A DNA stretch of 61,067 nt from JBPCOI01 sp051000395 (GCA_051000395.1 JBPCOI010000017.1:1-61067), one strand, 5' to 3'; positions 35,136 through 43,432 are shown, counted from the stretch's first letter. Made by a program: numbers and translations. The notes: generated by a model not told the origin, from the letters alone.

Positions 35136-35678
35136 TCACCTCCACGGCTCCAGGGTCGCGGCCAGGGTGCGCCTGGCCCGGAACAGGTGGCTGCGCACTG
35201 CGGGGATCGTAGCTCCGGTGATCGCAGCGACTTGGGCGTAGGGCAGACCCTCGAAGTGGTGCAGGACCACGGCGACGCGTTGTGCCGGCGGGAGGGTCGC
35301 GACGGCGGCGGTGACCGCGTCGACGGTCTGCTGGCTGGCGACGCGGTCGGCCGGCCCGGCAGCCTGGTCGACGACTTGGTCGAGGTCCGCGCCAGTGTCG
35401 GCACGGCGTGCGCGGGCGAGCCGGTTGAGCGCCGTGCGGCTGACGATCCGGTAGAGCCAGGTCGAGAACGACGAGTCCATTCGGAAGCCCGACAGGTGCT
35501 GCCATACGGCGACCAGCGATTCCTGCGCGACGTCCTGCGCGTCCTGGTGGTCGCGCAGCAGCCGCAGGGCGACGCGGTACGCGACCGGGGAGTAGCGCTG
35601 AACGAGCGCTTCGAAGGCGTCGAGGTAGCCGTCCTGGGCACGGGAAACCAGGTAAGCGTCGTCGACGTCGGGCCGCAC
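35136..35678 (-). CDS. ECF RNA polymerase sigma factor
   Basis: A 180-residue group 4 sigma factor. Region 2 (FEALVQRYSPVAYRVALRLL; DAQDVAQESLVAVWQHLSGF) binds core polymerase and the -10 element, and region 4 (LPPAQRVAVVLHHFEGLPYA; AAITGATIPAVRSHLFRARR) binds the -35. The start is GTG 35678. It is followed by a zinc-finger/Asp23 fusion, so envelope stress is the likely signal. TATAGC (35723-35728, minus strand) is a possible -10. Confidence 0.9.
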   Translation of the reverse strand: MRPDVDDAYLVSRAQDGYLDAFEALVQRYSPVAYRVALRLLRDHQDAQDVAQESLVAVWQHLSGFRMDSSFSTWLYRIVSRTALNRLARARRADTGADLDQVVDQAAGPADRVASQQTVDAVTAAVATLPPAQRVAVVLHHFEGLPYAQVAAITGATIPAVRSHLFRARRTLAATLEPWR

Positions 35679-35966
35679 CGCGTCTCCGCTCTGCCTCGGG
35701 CCGCCGAGGCGGCGACCATACCGCTATACCCCGCCGCGCGGGCAACCATGCGCGAGAGGCAGGTGCGCGGTGTCTTGGCGTGCCCTTGTCTGGCGGTCGC
35801 GCTGTGGCCTTCGGCCCGCTCATGCTTCGCACGCGGCGTGCGCGTGCGCAGCGCCACGGGATCAGCCGAATCGCGGCGCTACCGGCTCTGCCGCGCAGTG
35901 CTTCCGCCAGCTCTGCCGCGACGCCGCTCTACCGCCGCCGCCGGTGATCGTGGTGCCGCCGTTCGC
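35679..35966. other. Gene-free stretch upstream of the ECF sigma gene
   Basis: No gene with family similarity or good coding features is seen in these 288 bases. It holds the presumed promoter of the sigma gene and, at its far end, three copies of GCTCT[A/G]CCG (35885, 35910, 35926), a motif also present upstream of the AAA gene. Confidence 0.5.
35885..35934. repeat. GCTCTRCCG repeat cluster 1
   Basis: Three same-strand copies, beginning at 35885 (GCTCTGCCGCGCAG), 35910 (GCTCTGCCGCG) and 35926 (GCTCTACCG). The first 14 bases recur exactly at 37584-37597 on the other side of the AAA ATPase gene. Confidence 0.5.
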
Positions 35967-37538
35967 TTATCCGCGGAAGCGGCGGCCTCGGCTACGGCCG
36001 GTTGCGTAGCCCACCCAAGCGCCGGAGGTTTGGCCGGGCGATGGGAGTGAGCCGAGACCGCCGCCGGGTGGGAGTTGGTCAGGGTCGTTGCCTACGCCGA
36101 GCAGGCTGCGAGTGGCTTGTTGGGTGCTGTCGAGCAGATCGTCCAGGGCCTGGGTGGTGTGCTCGGCGGTCACTGCACGCAGCGGGCTGTGCTCGGTCAA
36201 GGCTTCTAGGACCGCACGGCGTAGCAGCTCTTTGAGGAAGGACGCGGTGACGCCGTCGGTGCGTTGGACGACAGCGTCGATCTCGTCGTTGGACAGTTCG
36301 ACCGGGACAGCGCGGGCGTACAGGCTGAACAGCCGGCGCCGAGCGTCGGCATCGGGCAGGTCGATTTCGACGGCTACGTCGACGCGGCCCGGTCGGGCGG
36401 CGAGGGCCGGTTCGAGCAAGTCGGATCGGTTGGTCGTCAGGACGAAGAGTAGGTCGGCGTCCGGCGCGGCTCCGTCCATCGCATCGAGTAGGTCGAACAA
36501 CACGGGGCTTGACCCGTGACCGAAACTGCGGTCCTCAGCGACGAGGTCGACGTCTTCGAGAACCAACACCGCGGGCTGCAGGTCGCGAGCGAGCTCAGCA
36601 GCCGAACCGATCGCATGAAGCGCGCGGCCGGTGAGCAGCAGTCGGGTGTAGCCGCTCATGTGCGTGACGAGGTAGCGGGTGGTGTGGGTCTTGCCCGTGC
36701 CGGGCGGTCCGAACAGCAACAGCCCGCGTTTGAGGTGCTGGCCGGCGGCCCGTAATGCGTCGCGGTGCGCGGAGACTCCTAACGCGTGCCGTTCGACGCG
36801 GGCCAATACGGTCTCTGGCAGGATCACGTCGTCTCGCGTGGTGGTGGGGACCTCGCCGAAGGCGAGCACCACGCCACCCATCGGGTTCACGGCGACATCC
36901 AACACGTGCCCGCGATAGACGTTCAGTCGGTTGCGCAGCTCGGCCAGTTCGGCGTGCACCGCCTGCGCGTCATCGACCGGCAAACCAGCGATCTCAACAG
37001 CGAGGCCCGGTTCGTGCTCAGACGGTCCCACCACCGCGATCACGTACTCGCCGCGCGCATCGCTCACCAGCAGGACCGCACGCAGGACACAGGCCAACGT
37101 CGATCCCGGCCCGTTCGGCAGATCGACAAGAGGTGGCGCTGACAGCCGCAACGGTGGGAGGCTCTCACCGGTGATCAGCTGCTGCAGGTTCACCGAGCCG
37201 TGGTGAGGCGGGACGGTGATGCCATGCACCGCCACGGACCGGTTGGGTTGACTCGCCCAAGCGTTCAGGGCGGTCTGCAGATTTACGTGGTCGAACACCG
37301 GTAACTGCCGCGACACCACCGACAACGCCTGACCCTTGGCGCCAAGGAAGTCCTGCACGAGCGCGACAACCTCGTTGCGGTCGACACTGTCGTTGCGGTC
37401 AGAGTGCACCCAGTCCAGAAACAACCGGAACGCCGTCGCGAACTGCCGCGCCTCGTGCTCAGAGGGACCCGTCAAGACACGACCACCCACCATGTGCGCA
37501 CATAGGACCGGACCATAGTTAGCCACGAACTCCGCCAC
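35967..37538 (-). CDS. AAA+ ATPase with unknown N-terminal region
   Basis: A 523-residue protein. Residues 1 to about 240 match nothing I recognise. The C-terminal half is a classical AAA module: Walker A LLLFGPPGTGKTHTTRY, Walker B PAVLVLEDVDLVAED, sensor 1 LLFVLTTNRSDLLEPALAARPGRVD with the arginine-finger region, then a helical lid. Such proteins unfold or remodel partners, which the N-terminal part would select. It is followed by a Gly/Arg-rich tail (GRSRGRRFRG). The gene stands alone, with GCTCTRCCG repeats on both sides, in an accessory-looking region. The start at GTG 37538 is plausible, not certain. Confidence 0.8.
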   Translation of the reverse strand: MAEFVANYGPVLCAHMVGGRVLTGPSEHEARQFATAFRLFLDWVHSDRNDSVDRNEVVALVQDFLGAKGQALSVVSRQLPVFDHVNLQTALNAWASQPNRSVAVHGITVPPHHGSVNLQQLITGESLPPLRLSAPPLVDLPNGPGSTLACVLRAVLLVSDARGEYVIAVVGPSEHEPGLAVEIAGLPVDDAQAVHAELAELRNRLNVYRGHVLDVAVNPMGGVVLAFGEVPTTTRDDVILPETVLARVERHALGVSAHRDALRAAGQHLKRGLLLFGPPGTGKTHTTRYLVTHMSGYTRLLLTGRALHAIGSAAELARDLQPAVLVLEDVDLVAEDRSFGHGSSPVLFDLLDAMDGAAPDADLLFVLTTNRSDLLEPALAARPGRVDVAVEIDLPDADARRRLFSLYARAVPVELSNDEIDAVVQRTDGVTASFLKELLRRAVLEALTEHSPLRAVTAEHTTQALDDLLDSTQQATRSLLGVGNDPDQLPPGGGLGSLPSPGQTSGAWVGYATGRSRGRRFRG

Positions 37539-37583
37539 AACCGGTAAAGAGAGCCAACCTCGACCGCCGCGAGGCGACCGTAC

Positions 37584-37632
37584 GCTCTGCCGCGCAGCGG
37601 CTCGACCGGCTATGCCGCCAGCGGCTCTACCG
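37584..37632. repeat. GCTCTRCCG repeat cluster 2
   Basis: Same-strand copies at 37584 (GCTCTGCCGCGCAG) and 37624 (GCTCTACCG), with a degenerate unit between them (GCTATGCCG, near 37605), 46-94 bases upstream of the AAA ATPase start. They may be operator-like sites or remnants of a low-complexity repeat. Confidence 0.5.
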
Positions 37633-37709
37633 GCCGCCGCGAGCAGCGTGTTTTCCGACCGATGACCGATCCCGACCAGGCGGACTGGAGCCGGCGCACC
37701 CGTCCGCTG

Positions 37710-38771
37710 CTAGGCGGAAATGCCTGCCTCCCTGAGCGCTGCAGCGATGTCAGCGGCCGGGTAGTCCGCCGTGTGATCGCCGTCGTGGAGCTGCCAGTAG
37801 AAGTCGTTGACGACCGTCGCGATCCCTGCGTAACGCATGACGATGTCGGCGAGTCGGCCGGTGAGTTCCGCGGACTGGCCGCGCTGAGCGCAGCGTCGTA
37901 GGTAAGTGTTGCGCGCGTTGGGTCCCGAGAATCTGAGAAGCGTTCCCACGATGGTGTTGGCCAGTGTTGTCGCGCAGTAGGCGAGGTCGTGATCAGCAGT
38001 GAGTTCGGCGAAGCGCCGTTCGGCGCTGGTGAGCTGGAACTGTCGCGCTGTTGCGAGACCGAAGTCGGACAGGTAGATCCGATGCCCGTCGGTCAGCACG
38101 TTGTCATAGTGTGCATCGAAGTGAGACATGCCCTCCGAACGCATGTGAGCAACTGCCCCGAGCAATTGCTGATCAACGAGCATCGTCGCCCTCGCGGCTC
38201 GCTCGGAGCCTGCGGTGAGTTGGTCGGTCAGCCAGCGGCGAAGCACGAAGGGAACGTGCTCGAGGAACAATGCAACTACCGTGCTCGAATCGGCCAGCGC
38301 CCTGAGACGCGTTTCGACGGGATGTGAGTTCCCCCAGAAGCGGACGGCGCGCGCGATGTCGGCGGTATCGACTAAGGATCTTTGCTGCGGTAATTCCCGC
38401 CAGTGATAGAGAAGCGGGAAGTTCGCGCACTTTCCATCTACGACCCAATCGCTCACCGCTCGGTGGGCAGCGACCTCGCGCCAAGCGTTGAAACCGGTGG
38501 AGCCCTCACCAACTCCGTACTGGTACCACGTCGGCAGATCGAACAAATTCGCCGTGCACTCTGGGCCAGCGTCACGTTCCAGATCCGTGACCCGAACCAG
38601 CTTCACGAAGACAGGCTTGCCCGCAAGTCTGAGCACGTGCGTCCGTCCTCCGATTCCGACGTTCTGGGGAACGGGCTTGGCCAGCAGCGCGATCAGTTCG
38701 GAGTCCGACATCGACCTCAGCGCCGCTGTTACCGTGCCATAACCAACCAGGCGGTCGCTGAAGGAACTCAC
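37710..38771 (-). CDS. Protein-kinase-fold family protein
   Basis: A 353-residue protein with the ATP-site lysine in KPVFVKLVRVTDLE, the catalytic loop MSHFDAHYDNVLTDG (HxDxxxxN) and DFG in YLSDFGLA. The segment NLFDLPTWYQYGVGEGSTGF matches a conserved actinobacterial family often annotated as protein kinase. Whether it phosphorylates proteins or small molecules is unknown. It is divergent from an inositol-monophosphatase-like gene, suggesting an opposing kinase/phosphatase pair. Less biased codon use than the housekeeping genes hints at a transferred region. Confidence 0.72.
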   Translation of the reverse strand: MSSFSDRLVGYGTVTAALRSMSDSELIALLAKPVPQNVGIGGRTHVLRLAGKPVFVKLVRVTDLERDAGPECTANLFDLPTWYQYGVGEGSTGFNAWREVAAHRAVSDWVVDGKCANFPLLYHWRELPQQRSLVDTADIARAVRFWGNSHPVETRLRALADSSTVVALFLEHVPFVLRRWLTDQLTAGSERAARATMLVDQQLLGAVAHMRSEGMSHFDAHYDNVLTDGHRIYLSDFGLATARQFQLTSAERRFAELTADHDLAYCATTLANTIVGTLLRFSGPNARNTYLRRCAQRGQSAELTGRLADIVMRYAGIATVVNDFYWQLHDGDHTADYPAADIAAALREAGISA

Positions 38772-38921
38772 CTACCCGATGTTGCCACGGCACACTGGGC
38801 CACACGCCAGAGCGAGCTCGAACGAGCGAGCTGCCGTAGCCGGTGAATGGATGTCCGGTAGCCGATTCTCCAACGACGTGTCCATCGATCCGGCACTGAT
38901 GGCACGGGCTAGCGTCGAGCG

Positions 38922-39719
38922 GTGGCCGTAACCGACGCTGAACTGGCGATCGCCGCAGCCGATGCGGGCGCAACGGTCGTTCGCGCCAGATACAGAACGG
39001 ATCTGACGCGGTTCGAGAAATCGCCGACCGACTTCGCAACGGATGCCGATTTCGAGGCCGAGCAGATCATGCTGAGCGTCCTACACGCAGCCCGACCCGA
39101 TGATCGGTTGGTCGGGGAGGAATCTGGGGGAACCACCGGCGAGGCCGAGCGCACGTGGCTAGTCGATCCACTGTGCGGGACCCTCAACTACGCCGCCGGC
39201 ACACCGCTGGTCGCGGTCAACGTCGCGCTACGCGTCAGCGGGAGCACGTTGGCGGCGGCTGTGGCCGATCCGTTCAGCCATGAGGTCATGTGGACCGACG
39301 GAACGCGGGCTTGCTTGCGACGCGGCGGGCGCGATCAACCGATGCACCCGTCAGCGAGCTGGCAACTGGTCGACGTCAATCTCGACGGCCCGTTCCCGAA
39401 CGCGGGCTGGTTCCGAGCGGTGCGCATGCTGGCGGGGCGAGCGTTCGCCGATACGTTCCGGCCTCGGGTCACATCGACAACGCTCGCGCTCGCATGGGTC
39501 GCAGCAGGGCGGCGGGCCGGCTACCTCACCGATGGTGCCCTGTTCGACAACGTGCACTTCTCGAGCGGTATTGCGTTGTGCCAGGTGGCCGGTTGCATCG
39601 TGACGGGCTTGCAGGGACAACCTCTACACAGCGGAGTTCAAGGCCTCATCGCCGCGGCCGACCAACGCACTCACGCCGTGCTACTTGCCGCTGTGGCGGA
39701 CCAATCGACGGACGCCTGA
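38922..39719 (+). CDS. Inositol-monophosphatase-like protein with altered metal site
   Basis: A 265-residue member of the inositol monophosphatase superfamily. GEESGG and WLVDPLCGTLNYAAGTP are recognisable; the usual DPxDGT reads D82-P-L-C85-G-T, so one metal-binding Asp is Cys. The C-terminal Asp motif is GALFDNVHFSSG instead of WDxAA. The same DPLCGT form occurs, as I recall, in other actinobacterial members, so it may be a subfamily with its own substrate rather than a dead enzyme. TAGCGT six bases before the GTG suggests a leaderless start. Divergent from the kinase-like gene. Confidence 0.78.
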   Translation: MAVTDAELAIAAADAGATVVRARYRTDLTRFEKSPTDFATDADFEAEQIMLSVLHAARPDDRLVGEESGGTTGEAERTWLVDPLCGTLNYAAGTPLVAVNVALRVSGSTLAAAVADPFSHEVMWTDGTRACLRRGGRDQPMHPSASWQLVDVNLDGPFPNAGWFRAVRMLAGRAFADTFRPRVTSTTLALAWVAAGRRAGYLTDGALFDNVHFSSGIALCQVAGCIVTGLQGQPLHSGVQGLIAAADQRTHAVLLAAVADQSTDA

Positions 39720-40075
39720 GGCACCGGTTCCCCGGTGACGAGCCACGAGAGGGACTGTCAGAGGATCGGGGAAGAAGACGTCCGGGTTGTACGGCTGCAT
39801 GCTCCCTCGTCCACACCGCGGCCAGTGGCATCAGGTGCTACGTCGGTGTTGCCATCGATTGTGAACGTGCAAGGTCGACAAGCTCCCAATCGTCATCGAT
39901 CAGGTCCCGAGCGGAGACAGGCAACACCCTGCTTCACGGCGCCACATGCGTAGGGCGGGTGATCCTTCGGCGGTGCGCTCGTCGACCCGGTGACTGTGTC
40001 AGAGGGGAACGCCGGAGTGAGATCGGCGGTGATGCGACACGCATCGCTTTGCATCGTTCCGGGTAGCCTGGGGGT
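39720..40075 (+). other. Gene-free stretch before vapBC
   Basis: These 356 bases contain only short open frames without family similarity. I see no transposase fragment, RNA gene or strong hairpin. The only recognisable signal is TAGCCT at 40064-40069, the presumed -10 of vapB. Confidence 0.5.
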
Positions 40076-40330
40076 ATGACTAAGGCCATCACTGTCCGCC
40101 TTGATGAAGGCGATCACGCGGCGTTGGCCCGGCAGGCGGATCAGCTGCGGGTCCAGCCGGGCACGCTGGCGCGCATGCTCGTCCATGCCGGCCTCGCCGA
40201 AGGCCTGCCGGCGCGCTCGGATGCCCAGGCCGCCATTTCGCGGTTGGTGCGGCGCTCTCAACAGCGGTCTGCGGCCGACGCGGTCGCGCTAGTGAACGAG
40301 GCCCGCGCCACGCTCGGCGCGCACGGGTGA
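40076..40330 (+). CDS. vapB: VapB-type ribbon-helix-helix antitoxin
   Basis: An 84-residue antitoxin. The N-terminal ITVRLDEGDHAALARQADQL is a ribbon-helix-helix DNA-binding domain; the C-terminal part would wrap the toxin. TAGCCT six bases before the ATG suggests a leaderless autoregulated promoter. It overlaps vapC by four bases (GTGA), the usual antitoxin-first order. Confidence 0.87.
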   Translation: MTKAITVRLDEGDHAALARQADQLRVQPGTLARMLVHAGLAEGLPARSDAQAAISRLVRRSQQRSAADAVALVNEARATLGAHG

Positions 40331-40752
40331 GTGTCGTAGTCGATGCGAGCGTGATCATCGCGCTGGTGGTCGCCGACGAACGCCAGGTAGCCGTGCGGGC
40401 GCAACTGGAGGGCTGGGTGGATTCAGGTGAGGAGTTGCACGCGCCGGCGGTGTTGCCGTACGAGATTGCCAATGTTCTTGCCCGGCTAGTCTTCGACGGC
40501 GAGCTAGAAGCCGGCGGTATCGCAGAGACCTGGTCCGACGTGGCCGCCCTCGGCGTGGAGCTGCATCCCTTCGACCTCTCCGCGGATGGTCCCGCCGTCG
40601 CGGCGATCACCGCGCAGCTGCGACGTCGCCACGCCACCGACTCCGCCTATATCCGCCTGGCGCAGCAGCTGGGCACGCAGGCGTGGACTCTGGATGGTCC
40701 GCTTGCTCGCAACGCGGCCGACATCGCTCTGCCCGTCAGGCTGATCACCTGA
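40327..40752 (+). CDS. vapC: VapC-type PIN-domain toxin
   Basis: A 141-residue PIN-domain ribonuclease. The acidic site is seen as VVDASVIIALV (first Asp), LPYEIANVLARL (Glu), and RHATDSAYIRLAQQLGTQAWTLDG (two Asp). All four acidic positions are present, so the toxin should be active. VapC toxins cleave tRNA or rRNA. Translation is coupled to vapB. Confidence 0.9.
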   Translation: MSVVVDASVIIALVVADERQVAVRAQLEGWVDSGEELHAPAVLPYEIANVLARLVFDGELEAGGIAETWSDVAALGVELHPFDLSADGPAVAAITAQLRRRHATDSAYIRLAQQLGTQAWTLDGPLARNAADIALPVRLIT

Positions 40753-40932
40753 CGCTGTCGCACATCGCGATCGATCACCCGGCGACCGCCACACTGTTCG
40801 CGGCAGCGGGTAGCGGCAGCTGCGCGGAGAGCCGGTAGGGTCGCTGCGCGGTGAGTCCGGATCTCGGGTGGTCGCGCGGTCGAGACGCAGTCGTTCGCTG
40901 CGGCTGCGCGAGCGGCGCGGCATGCTGGCTTG

Positions 40933-41604
40933 ATGGGGCCGTCGCTGATCTTGATCCACAGTCCGTTTCTCGGACCGGCGACCTGGCAGTCGACGGCACG
41001 CGCGCTGGAGTGCAACGGGCGATGCGTGCGGGTGCCCAGCTTGCTGGGCGTCGCACGAAGCGCCCCACCGTACTGGCCTGCAGGGGTCGATTCGATCGTC
41101 CGGGCGGCCGGGGACGAACCGGTTGTGCTCGTCCCGCACAGCAACGCCGGACTGTACGTGCCAGCGGTCGTCGCGGCGCTCGGCGACCAGGTTCGCGGTG
41201 TCGTGTTCGTCGACGCAGCGCTGCCGGGTGCCGGCCACCACACCACATCCGACTTTCTTCGCGGGCTCGCTACCGTCGACGGATTGCTGCCGCCGTGGAC
41301 GGCGTGGTGGGACGAGGCCGACGTCGCCGACCTGTTCCCGGATGCACACATACGGGCCGAGGTGGAAGCCGAGCAACCGCGCATGCCGCTGGCTTACTAC
41401 GATCATCCACTGCCCCCGCCGGGCGAGGGAAGCGCGCCGCCGTCCGGATATATCTGGTTCGGTGAGCCCTACGACGAGGGCGCCGCACAGGCGGCCCTGC
41501 GGGGCTGGCCCACCGCCCACCTACCCGGCGGGCACCTGCACATGCTGACCGACCCGCAGGCCGTAGCCGCAGCTGTGCAGCACCTGGCGGACGACTGGCG
41601 CTGA
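40933..41604 (+). CDS. Alpha/beta hydrolase
   Basis: A 223-residue alpha/beta-hydrolase-fold protein. The strand-1 segment ILIHSPFLGPATW forms the oxyanion region, the nucleophile elbow is VPHSNAGLY (Ser replacing the usual GxSxG context with a leading Pro), and the catalytic His is in LPGGHLHML. The ATG at 40933 is preferred to the TTG just before it. The substrate is unknown. Confidence 0.8.
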   Translation: MGPSLILIHSPFLGPATWQSTARALECNGRCVRVPSLLGVARSAPPYWPAGVDSIVRAAGDEPVVLVPHSNAGLYVPAVVAALGDQVRGVVFVDAALPGAGHHTTSDFLRGLATVDGLLPPWTAWWDEADVADLFPDAHIRAEVEAEQPRMPLAYYDHPLPPPGEGSAPPSGYIWFGEPYDEGAAQAALRGWPTAHLPGGHLHMLTDPQAVAAAVQHLADDWR

Positions 41605-41666
41605 CTTGCACGCCGACCAATCGACGTCAGTGACGACCTGAGACGAGCACCTGCAGGACCTCGCTA

Positions 41667-41921
41667 TTGACTCGGCTCCGCAAAGTGATCATGCTCGAGT
41701 CCGCGGTACCACTCGTCGCGCTGACACTAGCCTCCGCCGCCGGCGGCCTGGTCACCGCCGAGTTGCTCCTGCGGGCTGTACGCGGCGCCACCATCCGGCT
41801 GCCGACGACGCCGTATTACCGCACCCTCCTCATCGGCGTCCTCATCGCCCTCGTACTCGTGCTATCCACGATGCCTCTGCTACGCCGGATCAGCGATCCC
41901 GAGAACGCCCGGACCGAATAG
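41667..41921 (+). pseudogene. C-terminal remnant of an FtsX-type ABC permease
   Basis: An 84-residue frame reading RLRKVIMLESAVPLVALTLASAAGGLVTAELLLR, a loop, a second helix (TLLIGVLIALVLVLSTMPLL) and RRISDPENARTE. This resembles the last two helices and tail of FtsX-like macrolide-export permeases, which are normally 800 or more residues long. The frame closes at a stop near 41630, and no other permease parts or ATPase partner are nearby, so it is a 5'-truncated relic. It could still be translated from TTG 41667 or ATG 41691. Confidence 0.6.
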
Positions 41922-41959
41922 GACCGGCGCGGTGCACGGTCACCTGGAATCCTCGACTG

Positions 41960-42841
41960 ATGCGAGCCAGGGCGAGCCGGACCGCGGTACTGGTCTGTCA
42001 GGGTCGCGCGGCGGCCCATGACCGGATCGCGGTCGGACGGTTCAGTGACCCGGTGGCGATGAGCCTGCTGCAGGACGGGGAGCGGACGGTTGTCCAGCAG
42101 GAACGCCGCGACGCGCCACCGAAGGGATGGGGGGCGCGGATGAACTACGAGTTCGTCCGCGGGTGCGCCGCGTTGATGGCACCCCGGACGATCGCAATCG
42201 ACGATGCGATCCGTGAGCATCCGAGCGAACAGTTGGTGATTCTGGGCGCCGGTCTCGACGCCCGAGCCTGGCGTATGGGCGAACTCGCCGGCACGATCGC
42301 GTTCGAGGTCGACCACCCGGCTACGCAGGGCGACAAGCGGCAACGACTCGGCCAGCGGACACCGGCGGCCAGGGAGGTGCGCTTCGTAGCAACGGACCTT
42401 GCTCAGCAGGGTATTGGCGCGGCCTTGGACCGGGCGGGCCATCGCACCGAAGCGCCGACCACGTGGGTGTGGGAAGGCGTCGTGCCCTACTTGACGGCCG
42501 CGCAGGTCGTCGCGACGGTGGCCGCCGTCCAGACGCGCAGCGCCCCGGGCAGCCGACTCGTGGTCAACTACCAGGTGCCGTCGACCAAGGCAGCCGTGGG
42601 CCAGTTGATCGGGCGCGGGATGATGAGGCTCGCGCGCAGCCCGGACCCCTGGAGCGACGAGCCACACCGTTCCCACTGGACGCCGGACCAGCTGTCCTCG
42701 CTGCTCGAAGCGCACGGGTTCAGCACAATCAGTGATCGCGACCTGCTGGAGATCTCGCTGGCGTTGGGGCTGCCCCGACGCGCGGGCGACCTGGGTGGCT
42801 CGCTGCCGAACGGCCACGTACTCCTCGCCGACCGGCGATAG
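41960..42841 (+). CDS. SAM-dependent methyltransferase (leucine carboxyl methyltransferase type)
   Basis: A 293-residue class I methyltransferase of the LCM/TIGR00027-type family common in actinobacteria. LVILGAGLDARAWRM is the SAM-binding motif I, FEVDHPATQGDKRQRL the acidic strand, and TTWVWEGVVPYLT the post-motif. The substrate is unknown; relatives occur in polyketide or lipid methylation. The first roughly 25 residues are loosely conserved, so the start could be later. Confidence 0.82.
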   Translation: MRARASRTAVLVCQGRAAAHDRIAVGRFSDPVAMSLLQDGERTVVQQERRDAPPKGWGARMNYEFVRGCAALMAPRTIAIDDAIREHPSEQLVILGAGLDARAWRMGELAGTIAFEVDHPATQGDKRQRLGQRTPAAREVRFVATDLAQQGIGAALDRAGHRTEAPTTWVWEGVVPYLTAAQVVATVAAVQTRSAPGSRLVVNYQVPSTKAAVGQLIGRGMMRLARSPDPWSDEPHRSHWTPDQLSSLLEAHGFSTISDRDLLEISLALGLPRRAGDLGGSLPNGHVLLADRR

Positions 42842-42955
42842 TCACGCGGCGAAGGCGGGTGCGATCTTTTGCCCGCAGCGGTGTCTAACCAATCAGTGGG
42901 CACCGAAGCCGTCGGGCCCGCGCACCCGCCCATCATGATCGAAGGAGCGCCCTCG

Positions 42956-43432
42956 ATGAGCCAGCCCAGCCCAGCCAAGTCCGGGTCGACCCCGGCCACC
43001 ACCAGCACGTCGGCCCGTCCGGCCACCCAGGACCGGCTGGCCACGGAGGACGGCAAGATCTCCGTCGCCCAGGGAGTGGTCCAGAAGATCGCCGGCAAGG
43101 CGTGCCGGGAGATCTCCGGAGTACACGCCATGGGCACCGGCACCAGCCGCACCTTCGGCGCGATTCGCGAGCGCATCCCGGGCAGCACCGGTCCCAACGT
43201 CGCGCAAGGCGTCGGCGTGGAGGTCGGCGAGACCGAAGCCGCCGTGGACCTGGACATCGTCGTCGAGTACGGCGTGTCGATCGCGGAGCTCGGCCGCAGC
43301 ATCCAGCGCAACGTGAAGCAGTCGGTCGAGCGCATGACCGGGCTGACCGTCGTCGAGGTCAACGTCGCCGTCGACGACGTGTACCTGCCCAGCGACACCG
43401 ACGGCCAGGACACCCCGTCCCGCGTGTCGTGA
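42956..43432 (+). CDS. Asp23/Gls24 family envelope-stress protein 1
   Basis: A 158-residue protein: a Ser/Thr/Pro-rich head, then an Asp23 domain with EDGKISVAQGVVQKIAGKAC, AVDLDIVVEYGVSIAELGRS and GLTVVEVNVAVDDVYLPSD. Asp23 proteins gather at the membrane through AmaP and respond to cell-wall stress in Firmicutes; actinobacterial roles are less known. GAAGGAG precedes the ATG. First gene of a tightly packed six-gene operon, coupled to the next by overlapping stop and start. Confidence 0.9.
   Translation: MSQPSPAKSGSTPATTSTSARPATQDRLATEDGKISVAQGVVQKIAGKACREISGVHAMGTGTSRTFGAIRERIPGSTGPNVAQGVGVEVGETEAAVDLDIVVEYGVSIAELGRSIQRNVKQSVERMTGLTVVEVNVAVDDVYLPSDTDGQDTPSRVS

Noticed and set aside
35885..37632. 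Possible CRISPR array around the AAA ATPase gene
   Set aside because: The repeats are only 9-14 bases, unevenly spaced, without spacers of constant length, and no cas genes are present.
39735..39953. Short open frame of 72 codons before vapBC
   Set aside because: No ribosome site, no similarity, composition like non-coding DNA.
41605..41666. Possible missing 5' part of the FtsX relic
   Set aside because: The frame is closed by a stop near 41630 and shows no permease-like hydrophobic helices upstream.
35967..42841. Accessory region as a known anti-phage defence system
   Set aside because: VapBC and an AAA ATPase alone do not match a defined defence operon. Genes point in different directions and no nuclease or sensor partner is seen.
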